32,919 nt of DNA from an uncultured Bacteroidales bacterium (GTDB taxonomy: Bacteria > Bacteroidota > Bacteroidia > Bacteroidales > Muribaculaceae): assembly GCA_946011725.1 (NCBI GenBank), contig CAMGBT010000020.1, positions 1-32,919 of the forward strand, in the 5' to 3' direction. The position numbers and the translations under genes are program-made. Positions 15,312 through 25,042 of the stretch are shown piece after piece. Each line of letters starts with the position of its first letter. The stretch's first letter is position 1. The notes beneath the pieces were generated by a model. That model did no database searches, was not told the DNA's origin, and saw only the letters and a list, made by a program, of their open reading frames with translations.

Positions 15312-15336
15312 CGGGGGGATTTGGATGGAGGGTTGG

Positions 15337-16818
15337 TTAGCGGATGAAGAAGGTGGCGATGTTGCTGTTGGCGGCGGTGATAATCAGGTAGCTGTAGATG
15401 CAGCTTACCAGGCCGAGGAGCATTACACCAGCGAGGGAGATCCACATGCCGATGCGTTCGCCACAGGAGCTACGGAAGGTGGGGATGACGCATTGTTCTT
15501 CGCTGATGAACATGGCTTTGACCACGAGGAGGTAGTAGTAGAGGGAGATGATGGTGTTGATCAAAGCGATGAGCACGAGGACGTAGATGGCAGGTGAAGC
15601 GCCTTGCAGAGCAGCTGTGAAGATGAAGAACTTCGAGAAGAAGCCTGCGAAGGGGGGAATACCTGCGAGGGAGAACATTGCGAGCATCATGGTGAATGCC
15701 AGGCGGGGGTTGGTGCGATAGAGACCGCGATAGTCGTCCATGGAGACTTTGCCGGTGGCGTTTTCGATTGCTCCGATTACGCCGAAGGCGGCGAGGTTGG
15801 AGAAGATGTAAACGAGGATGTAGAACATCATGGCTGCGACGCCGAGGGCGTTGTATGCGATGATGCCGAGCATGATGTAACCGGCTTGAGAGATGGATGA
15901 GAATGCGAGGAATCGCTTCATGTTGCGCTGGCGGATAGCGAAGAGGTTACCGATTGTAATGGTGAGGACAATCAGGGCGTAGAGCATCCATTCCCAGACT
16001 TGTGAGTAGCAAATGCCGAAGACTTGAGAGAGGATGACCATGAAAGCGAAAGCGGCTGCGCCTTTGGAGATGACCGAGAGGTAGGAAGTTACGGAGGTGG
16101 GGGCACCTTGGTAAACGTCGGCGGTCCAGAGGTGGAACGGTACGAGCGAAAGTTTGAAGCCGACGCCGGAGATGACGAATGCTAATGCTACGATGAGCAT
16201 GGTGCTGTGTTCGGAGGCTAAGGCTACGTAAATTTTGCTGAAGTAGAGTGAGCCGCTGAGGGCGTAAACGAATGAGAGGCCCATCATGAAGATGGCTGAG
16301 GAGAATACGGCAGTGAGCATGTATTTGACGGCGGCTTCGTGGCTTTCGTAGCGGTTTTTGTCGAAAGCGACCATAGCTGCGAGGGGCAGAGATGCGCAGT
16401 CGAGACCGATAACGAATACGAGGAAGTGGCGTGCTGAAATCATGAGGTACATGCCGAAGAGGGTAACGAGGAGCAGTTCGTAGAATTCGCCGCGACGCAT
16501 AATCATGAGTTCGCCGTTGGCCCATTTGATTGATTGGATGAGCACGATTACCATACCGATGTTGAGTATGTTTTTGATGGCGATGATTACGGCAGAGGTT
16601 TCGTACATGCCTGCGAAGGCTTCGGTAGCGGCGGAGCAGCAGGAGCAGAAGCTACCGGCGATGCCGAATGCGGTGGCTGCAAGCATGAGGATGGTGGTGA
16701 ACACCGGGAGACCTTTCTGAGAGGAGCGGGGCATGAAGGTGTCATAGATGAACACCAGCAGGAATACGATTAGGATGGCGATTTCCTGCTTCATGGCTAA
16801 AAATTGAGAGTAGTCCAT
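15337..16818 (-). CDS. nuoN: NADH-quinone oxidoreductase subunit N
   Basis: Membrane subunit of complex I, 493 residues, one of three antiporter-like proton-pumping subunits. It is hydrophobic throughout, with about 14 helices. It carries the family core around GVGFKLSLVPFHLWTADVYQ, then GAPTSVTSYLSVISKGAAAF, with the Lys residues needed for proton transfer. LAGIPPFAGFFSKFFIF in the later helices is also typical. It is the last gene of the array, 14 nt after nuoM, and is followed by a strong terminator. The start at 16818 (MDYSQF) is preferred; an internal Met at residue 9 is possible. Confidence 0.95.
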   Translation of the reverse strand: MDYSQFLAMKQEIAILIVFLLVFIYDTFMPRSSQKGLPVFTTILMLAATAFGIAGSFCSCCSAATEAFAGMYETSAVIIAIKNILNIGMVIVLIQSIKWANGELMIMRRGEFYELLLVTLFGMYLMISARHFLVFVIGLDCASLPLAAMVAFDKNRYESHEAAVKYMLTAVFSSAIFMMGLSFVYALSGSLYFSKIYVALASEHSTMLIVALAFVISGVGFKLSLVPFHLWTADVYQGAPTSVTSYLSVISKGAAAFAFMVILSQVFGICYSQVWEWMLYALIVLTITIGNLFAIRQRNMKRFLAFSSISQAGYIMLGIIAYNALGVAAMMFYILVYIFSNLAAFGVIGAIENATGKVSMDDYRGLYRTNPRLAFTMMLAMFSLAGIPPFAGFFSKFFIFTAALQGASPAIYVLVLIALINTIISLYYYLLVVKAMFISEEQCVIPTFRSSCGERIGMWISLAGVMLLGLVSCIYSYLIITAANSNIATFFIR

Positions 16819-16832
16819 AATCTATAGCTAAA

Positions 16833-18362
16833 TTAGTTCATGCCGAGCACTGCGAAGATGTCGGGCGAGAAGGTGAATTTGATAAGATCGCTGAAGAAGT
16901 TGGGGAAGCAGCCGATTGCAGCCACGCAGAGGATGAGGGTGACTGTGGAGAGGCGTTCCCACCATGTGGCGTCGGTGAGTGAGCGGTGGTGGTCGTCTTG
17001 TACGGGACCGAAGAGGAGCTTACCTACAACGCGCAGGATGTAAACTGCTGTGATAACGATGGAGCAGCAAGCTACTAAGGTGAATACGAGACGGAGCGAA
17101 CCGTTGCCGCCGAGGAAGTCAGCCATACCGGCTTGGAACGATCCGACGAAGATGCTCATTTCGGCCACGAAGCCTGAGAGGCCGGGGAGGCCGAGGGAGG
17201 CCATACCTGCGATGACGTAGCAAACGGAGAGGTAAGGCATGATTTGCATAAGGCCGCCCATTTTGGTGATTTCGCGGGTGTGAGTACGACCGTAGATCAT
17301 ACCGATGAGTGCAAAGAAGAGGGCGGTCATGAGGCCGTGTGAGAGCATTTGCATGATGGCGCCGGTCATTGCGGTGGTGTTGAGCATAAGGATGGCGAAG
17401 AGCACGAGGCCGCAGTGGCTAACTGAGGAGTAGGCGTTGATGTACTTGAGGTCGGTCTTGACGCAAGCGCAGAAAGCGCCGTAAACCACGGAGATGCCGG
17501 TGAGGATCAGGAAGATCCAGGAGAGTTCGTGAGCGGCTTGGGGCATGGTGTAGATGGCTACACGGAAGCAGCCGTAGCCGCCGAGCTTCATGAGTACGCC
17601 TGCGTGGAGCATTGACACGGCTGTGGGGGCGGAAGCGTGACCGTCGGGCGACCAAGTGTGGAAGGGGAACATAGCGCCGAGGACGCCGAAGCCTACGAAG
17701 GTCATGGGGAAGAGGAACTGCTGCCAGCCGTGCGGGATGGCGTTGTTGTTGACGATTTCGAGGAGGTTCCAGGTGAGTTGGCTGCCTTCGGGAGCGCTGT
17801 GGTAGTAGATGCCGATGAGGCCGAGCATGAGGAATGCGGAGCCGCCCATGAGCATGAGTGTGAGCTTCATGGCTGAGTAGTTCTTATTACCGGAGCCCCA
17901 GACGCCGATGAGGAGGTACATGGGGATGAGGGCGACTTCATAGAACATGAACATGGTGAAGAGGTCGATGCTGATGAAGAAGCCGAAGACGCCGGTGGAG
18001 AGGAGGATCAGCCAGAGGAAGAATTCTTTGGGTTGTGCGATGGTCCAGGAGGCGAAAGAGCCTGCGAAGACGATGATAGATGAGAGGAGGATCATGGCGA
18101 TTGAGATGCCATCGACACCCACGGCGAGGTGGATGTTGAGGGGTTCGAACCATGTCCAGCTATCGCAGAAGAGCATGGGGGCGGTAGCACCGGCGGCGCG
18201 CAAGGCGAGGTATTGCACCAGCAGGTAAACGCTGAGGGCAATCAAGCCAATAGAGCCGACCACGGCCACCGCACGGATTTGCTTGATGTTGCGGCACAGG
18301 AAGAGTGCGCCGAGCATCAGCAGTGGGATGACTACGAAGTAGATTAATATATTTGAAAACAT
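16833..18362 (-). CDS. nuoM: NADH-quinone oxidoreductase subunit M
   Basis: Antiporter-like complex I subunit, 509 residues. The conserved pump core reads GAMFPFHTWSPDGHASAPTA followed by VSMLHAGVLMKLGGYG, with the functional Lys in MKLGG. Further signatures are FFLWLILLSTGVFGFF and LGLPGLSGFVAEMSIFVGSF. The length is usual for the family. It lies 30 nt after nuoL and 14 nt before nuoN, in the usual L-M-N order. Confidence 0.96.
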   Translation of the reverse strand: MFSNILIYFVVIPLLMLGALFLCRNIKQIRAVAVVGSIGLIALSVYLLVQYLALRAAGATAPMLFCDSWTWFEPLNIHLAVGVDGISIAMILLSSIIVFAGSFASWTIAQPKEFFLWLILLSTGVFGFFISIDLFTMFMFYEVALIPMYLLIGVWGSGNKNYSAMKLTLMLMGGSAFLMLGLIGIYYHSAPEGSQLTWNLLEIVNNNAIPHGWQQFLFPMTFVGFGVLGAMFPFHTWSPDGHASAPTAVSMLHAGVLMKLGGYGCFRVAIYTMPQAAHELSWIFLILTGISVVYGAFCACVKTDLKYINAYSSVSHCGLVLFAILMLNTTAMTGAIMQMLSHGLMTALFFALIGMIYGRTHTREITKMGGLMQIMPYLSVCYVIAGMASLGLPGLSGFVAEMSIFVGSFQAGMADFLGGNGSLRLVFTLVACCSIVITAVYILRVVGKLLFGPVQDDHHRSLTDATWWERLSTVTLILCVAAIGCFPNFFSDLIKFTFSPDIFAVLGMN

Positions 18363-18392
18363 ATCGAATTGCTAATTAAATGGTTGGCACTA

Positions 18393-20327
18393 TTAGATGA
18401 GACAAATCACGGTAATTGCGCCGAGGAGCAGGGTGCCGATCACATATACCCACACGTACATTTGTACTTGGCCGGATTGGAGGGGTTTGATGGCGTCGGA
18501 AGCGCGGTTGGTGATGGAAGCGAAGGCATCCATGGTTCCGTCGATGATGTGACGGTCGAACCAAGCGAGGGGACGGCAAACCAGGCCGAAGATGATTTTG
18601 TGGGTGATGAAGATGTAGAGTTCGTCCCAGTAGAAGCGGTGCAGGCACCAATCCCAGAGGTTGGGGAGTGCTTTGCGGAACTTGGCGGGGAGGTCGTTTT
18701 TGCGGTAGTACATTTTCCAAGCGAATGCGATGGCGAGCACGGCGATGAGGATTGAAGAGCCGGCGATGGTCCAGTCGAGGTGGATGTCATATGCTTCGCG
18801 GTTCCATGTTACGAAGTGGCCGAAGGGGATGAAACCGGCAACGATTGACACGGCAGCGAGGAAAATGAGGGGAAGCGACATGGTGATGGGCGCGTCGTGC
18901 GGTGTGTGATGTTCGCATTTGTGTTCTTCCCAGTGGAATACGAGGAAGTAAAGGCGGAACATGTAGAACGCGGTGAGTGCTGCAACCATTGTCATCCAAA
19001 CGCCTACGAAGGGACTCCAAGCGTAGCAAGCGCTGAGGATTTCGTCTTTGGAGAAGAAGCCGGAGAATGGGGGAATACCTGCGATGGCCAAGCAACCGAT
19101 GAGGAATGTCCAGTGGGTGATTGGCATGTATTTGCGGAGGCCGCCCATGGCGGTGTAGTCGTTGGAGTGCACGGCATGAATGAGGGCACCGGCTCCGAGG
19201 AAGAGGAGTGCTTTGAACATGGCGTGTGTGAAGAGGTGGAACATTGAAGCCATGTAACCGAGGCCATGGTGTTCAACTTGCCCGCCGCCGGCGGATGCCA
19301 CGCCGAGTGACACCATCATGAAAGCGATTTGTGAGATGGTGGAGAAGGCGAGGACGCGTTTGATGTCGATTTGTGTGCAAGCGACGATAGCGGCATAGAA
19401 GGCGGTGAGGGCGCCGATAACCACGACGATGGTGGTGGCGGCTTCTTCCATCATGTAAACAGGGAACATGCGAGCCACGAGGAACACGCCGGCAACGACC
19501 ATGGTGGCGGCGTGGATGAGGGCAGACACGGGAGTGGGGCCTTCCATGGCGTCGGGGAGCCAGATGTGGAGGGGCATCATAGCCGATTTACCCATACCGC
19601 CGGTGAAGATGAGCACAAGCGCCCAAGTGAGGACGGAGCAACCCATGAAGGTGGCGCCGCCGGTTGAGGCGAGTACCCAAGTGGGGTCGGAGGTCATGCG
19701 GATGAAGTCGAATGTGCCGGTGTAGTAGCTAAGCACGAGGATACCCATGAGGAAGCCGAGGTCGGCGAAACGGGTAACGATGAATGCTTTCTTGGATGCT
19801 GAAACTGCGGAGGGCTTAGTGTAGAAGAAGCCGATGAGCAGATAGGATGATGCACCTACGAGCTCCCAGAAGATGTACATTTGGAAGATGTTGGTGGCGA
19901 CAACCAGACCGAGCATAGAGAAAGAGAAGAGCGAAAGGAAGGCGTAATAGCGTTGGAAGCCTTTTTCGCCGTGCATATAGCCAAGAGAGTAGAGGTGTAC
20001 CATGAATGAGATGGTGGTGATAACCACGAGCATCATGGCAGAGATGGGATCGATCAAGAAACCGAGGTTAATTGAGAGGTTATCATACAGGTGGAGCCAA
20101 GTTTGGTCGAAGAGCACCTGCTGGATACGTTCGCCGGCTTCATTGATGAATTGGGGGTCGAAGAAATAGGTAAAAGCTGTGAGGTAAGCAAGAACCAAGG
20201 TGGTGCCCATGCCAAGAGTGCCGAGCACACCTGCGGTTTTGTGTGAGAGCTTGCATCCGGCGATGCCTAAGAAGAGGAACATCGTCAGGGGGATAGCAAG
20301 AATCAGCAAGGGGATAATCGGACTCAT
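18393..20327 (-). CDS. nuoL: NADH-quinone oxidoreductase subunit L
   Basis: Largest antiporter-like complex I subunit, 644 residues, at the distal end of the membrane arm. The core GKSAMMPLHIWLPDAMEGPT then PVSALIHAATMVVAGVFLVA is intact. The N-terminal third has SINLGFLIDPISAMMLVVIT and FWELVGASSYLLIGF. The C-terminal region (about 530-644) supplies the amphipathic lateral helix and last transmembrane helix that run along the membrane arm. The length is normal. It starts 5 nt after nuoK, suggesting translational coupling. Confidence 0.96.
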   Translation of the reverse strand: MSPIIPLLILAIPLTMFLFLGIAGCKLSHKTAGVLGTLGMGTTLVLAYLTAFTYFFDPQFINEAGERIQQVLFDQTWLHLYDNLSINLGFLIDPISAMMLVVITTISFMVHLYSLGYMHGEKGFQRYYAFLSLFSFSMLGLVVATNIFQMYIFWELVGASSYLLIGFFYTKPSAVSASKKAFIVTRFADLGFLMGILVLSYYTGTFDFIRMTSDPTWVLASTGGATFMGCSVLTWALVLIFTGGMGKSAMMPLHIWLPDAMEGPTPVSALIHAATMVVAGVFLVARMFPVYMMEEAATTIVVVIGALTAFYAAIVACTQIDIKRVLAFSTISQIAFMMVSLGVASAGGGQVEHHGLGYMASMFHLFTHAMFKALLFLGAGALIHAVHSNDYTAMGGLRKYMPITHWTFLIGCLAIAGIPPFSGFFSKDEILSACYAWSPFVGVWMTMVAALTAFYMFRLYFLVFHWEEHKCEHHTPHDAPITMSLPLIFLAAVSIVAGFIPFGHFVTWNREAYDIHLDWTIAGSSILIAVLAIAFAWKMYYRKNDLPAKFRKALPNLWDWCLHRFYWDELYIFITHKIIFGLVCRPLAWFDRHIIDGTMDAFASITNRASDAIKPLQSGQVQMYVWVYVIGTLLLGAITVICLI

Positions 20328-20332
20328 GACAA

Positions 20333-20644
20333 TTAGAATTTCATTTTGTTAAGTTCACGCACGTCGATGTTCTTAACCCAGCGGAACACGTTAATAATAA
20401 TAGCGATTGCGAGAGCGGTTTCGGCAGCGGCAATAGCGATGGCGAAGAGGGTGAACATCATACCTTCCATTTGTCCGGGGAAAAGGAAGCGGTTGAAGAT
20501 AACGAAGTTCATATCGACGGCATTAAGCATAAGCTCGAGCGAAATGAGCATTGCAATCATATTTTTACGGGTGATAAAGCCGTAAAGGCCGCAGCAGAAC
20601 ATAATCAGCGACGGAATGAGGTAAAAGATAGCTTTCAGTTCCAT
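20333..20644 (-). CDS. nuoK: NADH-quinone oxidoreductase subunit K
   Basis: Small complex I membrane subunit, 103 residues, with three transmembrane helices. MIAMLISLELMLNAVDMNFV carries the conserved Glu of the second helix. FTLFAIAIAAAETALAIAII carries the Glu of the third. Both belong to the hydrophilic axis that links quinone chemistry to proton pumping. Gaps of only 6 and 5 nt to nuoJ and nuoL indicate tight coupling. Confidence 0.95.
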   Translation of the reverse strand: MELKAIFYLIPSLIMFCCGLYGFITRKNMIAMLISLELMLNAVDMNFVIFNRFLFPGQMEGMMFTLFAIAIAAAETALAIAIIINVFRWVKNIDVRELNKMKF

Positions 20645-20650
20645 AACGAA

Positions 20651-21172
20651 TTAGCGTTTGCGGGCAACGACGATGCCACCGATTATACAAGCGAGCAATA
20701 ACACAGAGATTGCTTCGAAAGGGAGGAGGTACTGACCGTCGCCGGTGCCAAGGATGGCAGTGCCAATCTTGTTCATATCAACGGCTTGCTCGGGGGTGAG
20801 TTCGGGAGCAGCGTTGAAGAGGGTGCAGCGGGTGAAAAGCGAGTAAGCTGCAACGGCGAGCATGGCCAGCGAAGCAATCAAACCGAGGGCGACGCGGGAA
20901 GATGCGAGGCGCTCGGAAGAGTGGCCCGGGTGCGACGTAAGCAAAATTGCGAAGACGAACAGGACGACAATACCGCCGGCATACACGGCTATTTGCACAG
21001 CTCCGAGGAATTGGTAGTCGAGCATGAAGTAGACTACTGCGGTGGAGAACAGTGTAAACAGCAGGTAAGTGGCAGCACGCAGGATTTTGCGAGTGGTCAC
21101 AGCCAGTACCGAGAAGATGATTATCGCAGCGGCGACAACCACGTACAAGATGATACTTCCTACTGATTCCAT
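20651..21172 (-). CDS. nuoJ: NADH-quinone oxidoreductase subunit J
   Basis: Complex I membrane subunit, 173 residues, about five helices. The conserved third-helix segment reads LDYQFLGAVQIAVYAGGIVV followed by LFVFAILLT, the pi-bulge helix that changes conformation in the resting and active states. It starts 4 nt after the end of nuoI and is followed at once by nuoK, the normal I-J-K order. Confidence 0.95.
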   Translation of the reverse strand: MESVGSIILYVVVAAAIIIFSVLAVTTRKILRAATYLLFTLFSTAVVYFMLDYQFLGAVQIAVYAGGIVVLFVFAILLTSHPGHSSERLASSRVALGLIASLAMLAVAAYSLFTRCTLFNAAPELTPEQAVDMNKIGTAILGTGDGQYLLPFEAISVLLLACIIGGIVVARKR

Positions 21173-21176
21173 ATAA

Positions 21177-21938
21177 TTATTGGTTTTTTGAATCGGTTTG
21201 AGCGGCTTTAGCGGCTTCGCGCTGGGCTTTGAGAGCTGCGGCGCGTTCTAAAGCGGCTTTGATTTTAGCTTCTTTTTCGGGGTCGCCGGCGGCGGCAGCG
21301 AGGGCTTTTGCTGCGGCATCGTTTGCAGCAGGGGCTGCGGCGGCGGGAGCGGCTGCGGCGGGCGCTTGTTCAGCGGCGGCTTTGGCGGCAGCCTTAGCGG
21401 CAGCAGCGGCTTTGGCTGCGGCGATTTTGGCTTCGCGTTCGGCTGCGAGTTTAGCTTTTTGCTCCTCGGTGAGCTCGGGTTCGGGCTTTTCGGGGAGATA
21501 GTTGAGTTGTTTTACGAGTTTTGAACGAGTGAATACGCCTTGTTCGAAGTCGTTGCTAAATTCGAGGGCATCGGTAGGACACGATGTGACGCAGAGCTGG
21601 CAGAACGTGCAGCTACCGAGGTCGTAGATGTAGCGAGCGAGTTTTTTCTTTTTGGTGCCGGCGGGAGTATCGACCATCTTGGATTCGATGGTGATGGTGC
21701 CGTTGGGGCAATTGCGTTCGCAAGTGCCGCAAGCGATGCACTTATGGTTACCTTCGGCATCGTACTTAAGCGTAAGAATGGCACGGAAACGGTCGGGCCA
21801 TTTGTAGGTGTCGCGATCTTCGGGGTAACGTTCGGTGATTTTAGGAGTAATGAACTCCTTACCGGTGACTTGCATGCCTTTCAGCAGAGATGCCAAGCCG
21901 GAGCCCAAAGATGAGAAATATTCTTTTACACTACCCAT
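21177..21938 (-). CDS. nuoI: NADH-quinone oxidoreductase subunit I with long Ala/Lys-rich tail
   Basis: Peripheral-arm complex I subunit carrying two 4Fe-4S clusters (N6a and N6b) that pass electrons to the N2 cluster in NuoB. The cysteine sets are C67, C70, C73, C77 and C110, C113, C116, C120 (CIACGTCERNCP and CTFCQLCVTSCP). The ferredoxin-like core ends near residue 150. The remaining 100 or so residues are a low-complexity tail of Ala, Lys and Glu (AAKAAAAAKAAAKAAAEQ and similar), probably helical, that is absent from E. coli-type NuoI (about 180 residues). It is the first nuo gene after the atp block, 40 nt downstream of atpG. The tail could contact another protein or substitute for contacts normally made by NuoE, F and G; that is speculation. 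Confidence 0.95.
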   Translation of the reverse strand: MGSVKEYFSSLGSGLASLLKGMQVTGKEFITPKITERYPEDRDTYKWPDRFRAILTLKYDAEGNHKCIACGTCERNCPNGTITIESKMVDTPAGTKKKKLARYIYDLGSCTFCQLCVTSCPTDALEFSNDFEQGVFTRSKLVKQLNYLPEKPEPELTEEQKAKLAAEREAKIAAAKAAAAAKAAAKAAAEQAPAAAAPAAAAPAANDAAAKALAAAAGDPEKEAKIKAALERAAALKAQREAAKAAQTDSKNQ

Positions 21939-21978
21939 TTGTTAGATATTATGTAGATGGTTTATATTCGGATTTGTG

Positions 21979-22863
21979 TCAATCACGCACTTGACCGCCG
22001 ACAATGTCGAGGAGTTCGGTGGTGATGGATTGTTGACGGAGTTTGTTGTATTCTAAACGCAGCTGATCGAGGAGTTTCTTGGCGTTGTCGTTGGCGCTCT
22101 GCATGGCCATAACGCGGGCGGCCTGCTCGGATGCACGGTTTTCGATGAATACTTCTTGAGCCATGGATAGGAGGTACATGGGGAGGACGCCGGCGAAGAT
22201 GTCGGCGGCATTCGGTTCGAAGAGGTATGGGCGAGCGGAGGCTGAGGCGCGATCGGCGGAGAAGTTGGCGGGCGACATAGGCAGGAAAGTGTCGGCGGTG
22301 GCTACTTGCTTGCCGGCGCTGCGGAAGTGCATGTAAAGGATTTCGACGCGGTCGGTTTGTCCGGAGAGGAATTGAGCGCGGAGGTTAGCTTCGAAGGCTT
22401 TGACTTCGTCGCCTTCGCTCTTGGAGTTGACTTCGGCGGAATCGATTACGTTGATGTTAGCGGCAGCGAGGCGTTGGCATGCTTTGGCCATTTTGCGGCC
22501 GACTGCAACTACGTCGACCAGCAGGTCGGAGCCGTGCTGAGCGAAGAGTTGGTCGATGTGAGCTTCGACGAATTTGGCCAGATTGGCGTTGTAAGCGCCG
22601 CAGAGGCCGTCGTCGGAGCCGAGCACGACTAAGGTCACCCGCTGCAGGGGTCGAGCTTCGACCAGCGGCGAGGTGAAGGGTACATCGGCCGAAAGGAGGT
22701 TGGCGATGATGGTTTCGATGGTAGAACGGTAAGGCTGGAGGCGACGGAGGGCGCCTTCGGCTTTGTGCATCTTAGCCGAAGAAATCATCTTCATGGCGCC
22801 GGTGATTTTCTCCGAGGAGGCTACCGAGCCGATGCGTCCTTTTAGTTCTCTTAAAGTTGCCAT
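21979..22863 (-). CDS. atpG: ATP synthase F1 gamma subunit
   Basis: Central rotor shaft of F1, 294 residues. The N-terminal helix begins MATLRELKGRIGSVASSEKI and continues TGAMKMISSAKMHKAEGAL. The Rossmann-like middle has VVLGSDDGLCGAYNANL (most homologues have SDRGLCG). The C-terminal helix has RLEYNKLRQQSITTELLDIV. These N- and C-terminal helices form the coiled coil in the alpha3-beta3 cavity. It is the last atp gene, 28 nt after atpA, and directly precedes nuoI. Confidence 0.95.
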   Translation of the reverse strand: MATLRELKGRIGSVASSEKITGAMKMISSAKMHKAEGALRRLQPYRSTIETIIANLLSADVPFTSPLVEARPLQRVTLVVLGSDDGLCGAYNANLAKFVEAHIDQLFAQHGSDLLVDVVAVGRKMAKACQRLAAANINVIDSAEVNSKSEGDEVKAFEANLRAQFLSGQTDRVEILYMHFRSAGKQVATADTFLPMSPANFSADRASASARPYLFEPNAADIFAGVLPMYLLSMAQEVFIENRASEQAARVMAMQSANDNAKKLLDQLRLEYNKLRQQSITTELLDIVGGQVRD

Positions 22864-22891
22864 TTGCGGGTGATATTAGTTAGCAAATGAG

Positions 22892-24466
22892 TTAAGCGAA
22901 TTGAGCAGAGACGGATGCGGCGGCTTCGCGGAGCTTGGCGGTGGCATCGTCGGTGAGTTGGCCGGCGGCTAACACATCGAGCACGTCTTTTTGGTATTTA
23001 GCGTGGAGGAGTTGGAGAAGTTGAGCTTCGAAGTCAGCTACACGTTCCACGGGGACTTTCTCGAGCAGGCCGTTAACGCCGCAGTATATAACTGCCACTT
23101 GGTCTTCAACGGCTGCGGGATGGTATTGGGGTTGGATGAGGAGTCGTTCGTTTTTGCGACCTTTGTCGATAACGCGAGCGGTAACGGCGTCGATGTCGCC
23201 GCCGAATTTGGTGAATGATTCGAGTTCGCGGAATTGGGCTTGGTCGATTTTGAGGGTACCGGCCACCTTCTTCATAGATTTGATTTGGGCGTTACCACCT
23301 ACACGTGATACGGAGATACCGACGTTGATGGCGGGACGGATACCGCGGTTGAAGAGGGCGGTTTCGAGGTAGATTTGGCCGTCGGTGATTGAGATTACGT
23401 TGGTGGGGATGTAAGCGGAAACGTCGCCGGCTTGAGTTTCGATGATGGGGAGCGCTGTAAGAGAGCCACCACCTTTTACTACGGGACGAAGTGCTTCGGG
23501 CAGGTCGTTCATGCGGGAAGCGATTTCGTCGTTATTGATGATTTTGGCAGCGCGTTCGAGCAGGCGCGAGTGGAGATAGAAGATATCGCCGGGGTAAGCT
23601 TCGCGGCCGGAGGGACGCTTGAGAATCAGGGAGATTTCGCGGTAAGCGACGGCTTGTTTGGAGAGGTCGTCGTATACGATAAGGGCATCGCGGCCGGAGT
23701 CGCGGAAGTATTCGCCGATAGCGACGCCGGCGAATGGGGAGTAGTAGCGCATGGAAGCGGAGTCAGAAGCGGAAGCGGCCACAACGACGGTGTAGTCCAT
23801 GGCTCCGTTGCGGCGGAGGGTTTCGACGGTGGCAGCGATGGTGGATGCTTTCTGACCGATAGCTACGTAGATGCAGTAAACGGGCTTGCCGGCTTCGAAT
23901 TCTTTGCGTTGGTTGATGATGGTATCGATGGCGATGGCAGTTTTGCCGATTTGGCGGTCGCCGATGATGAGCTCGCGCTGTCCGCGGCCGATGGGGACCA
24001 TGGAGTCGACGGCTTTGATACCGGTTTGGAGTGGTTGGTTAACGGGTTGACGGTAGATAACGCCGGGGGCTTTACGCTCGAGGGGGAGTCGGATGAGTTT
24101 ACCATCGATAGGGCCGCGGCCGTCGATTGGTTCGCCAAGGACGTTGATTACGCGGCCGAGGAGGCCTTCGCCCACGGGGATAGAAGCGATTTGACGTGTG
24201 CGGCGCACGCTCATACCTTCGGTGACTTTGTTAACGTTGTTGAGCAGGATCACACCAACGTTGCTTTCTTCGAGGTTTAGAGCTACGCCTTTGACGCCGT
24301 TTTCGAATTCTACCAATTCGTTGGCTAAGACGTTATCCAGGCCATAGACGTGAGCGACACCGTCGCCAACTTCGAGCACTTGGCCTACTTCTTCGAAGTT
24401 AACTTTTGAGTTAACGCTTTCGAGTTGTTGTTTTAAAACTTCAGAAATCTCGCTTGGATTTATCAT
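22892..24466 (-). CDS. atpA: ATP synthase F1 alpha subunit
   Basis: Non-catalytic nucleotide-binding F1 subunit, 524 residues from the ATG at 24466. An in-frame TTG three codons upstream (24475) is less likely. The Walker A motif GDRQIGKT is at 169-176. The conserved [15 protein letters not shown] contains the arginine finger that completes the beta active site. The crown domain ([17 protein letters not shown]) and C-terminal helical domain are complete. It lies 27 nt after atpH. Confidence 0.96.
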   Translation of the reverse strand: MINPSEISEVLKQQLESVNSKVNFEEVGQVLEVGDGVAHVYGLDNVLANELVEFENGVKGVALNLEESNVGVILLNNVNKVTEGMSVRRTRQIASIPVGEGLLGRVINVLGEPIDGRGPIDGKLIRLPLERKAPGVIYRQPVNQPLQTGIKAVDSMVPIGRGQRELIIGDRQIGKTAIAIDTIINQRKEFEAGKPVYCIYVAIGQKASTIAATVETLRRNGAMDYTVVVAASASDSASMRYYSPFAGVAIGEYFRDSGRDALIVYDDLSKQAVAYREISLILKRPSGREAYPGDIFYLHSRLLERAAKIINNDEIASRMNDLPEALRPVVKGGGSLTALPIIETQAGDVSAYIPTNVISITDGQIYLETALFNRGIRPAINVGISVSRVGGNAQIKSMKKVAGTLKIDQAQFRELESFTKFGGDIDAVTARVIDKGRKNERLLIQPQYHPAAVEDQVAVIYCGVNGLLEKVPVERVADFEAQLLQLLHAKYQKDVLDVLAAGQLTDDATAKLREAAASVSAQFA

Positions 24467-24493
24467 TGTGGGCAAATAGCGTTAAGGTTGGGA

Positions 24494-25036
24494 TTAATTG
24501 AGCAGGGTGAGACGCATCTCTTTGAACCGATTACGAATCGACGCGTCGAGGCATTCGTTGTCGATGTTGATGATGAATCCGCCGATGATGGAAGGATCGA
24601 TGCGGATAGAAAATTCCATGGAAGCATCGCCGATGCAGTTATCGATCACAGCTTTGATGCGATCGAGAGTGGGAGCATCGGGCTGAGCGGCAGCAACGAC
24701 TTCGACGCAGCGCACATTGTTGGCTTTGCGGAAGATGTCGATGTAGGCCATAGCGATCGGGAGAATGATTCCCACCCGACGATTTTCGACAAGGAGTTGC
24801 AAAAAGTCGGCGAAGGTATTGTCCCGCGCCTGGGCGCCGGCGGCGCTACTGAGCAGGGCGAGTTTGTCGGTGTTGTCAACAAAGGGGTTGTTGACTACAT
24901 CGGCGAGCTGACCATTGGCATTGAAAGCATCGCAGAGTTGTTTCATCAACTCATAGGAGCGGTTTGCAGAATTGCGCACAGAGTCGACTTTGAATAAAGC
25001 CTTGGCGTACCGGCGCGGGATTAATCCTTCGTTCAT
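24494..25036 (-). CDS. atpH: ATP synthase delta subunit
   Basis: Peripheral-stalk subunit, 180 residues, joining subunit b to the top of F1 (OSCP homologue). The N-terminal helical domain has IPRRYAKALFKV. The C-terminal strand region has EFSIRIDPSIIGGFIINIDN, which matches the family GG..V.i...llDgSir pattern, here as NECLDASIRNRF. It is 6 nt after atpF, in the order F-H-A-G usual in Bacteroidota. Confidence 0.93.
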   Translation of the reverse strand: MNEGLIPRRYAKALFKVDSVRNSANRSYELMKQLCDAFNANGQLADVVNNPFVDNTDKLALLSSAAGAQARDNTFADFLQLLVENRRVGIILPIAMAYIDIFRKANNVRCVEVVAAAQPDAPTLDRIKAVIDNCIGDASMEFSIRIDPSIIGGFIINIDNECLDASIRNRFKEMRLTLLN

Positions 25037-25042
25037 TAGATA

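Noticed and set aside
14618..15597. Long open frames on both strands through the spacer between the TPR gene and nuoN
   Set aside because: They are built from the GC-rich repeats and overlap two well-supported genes in the wrong frame.
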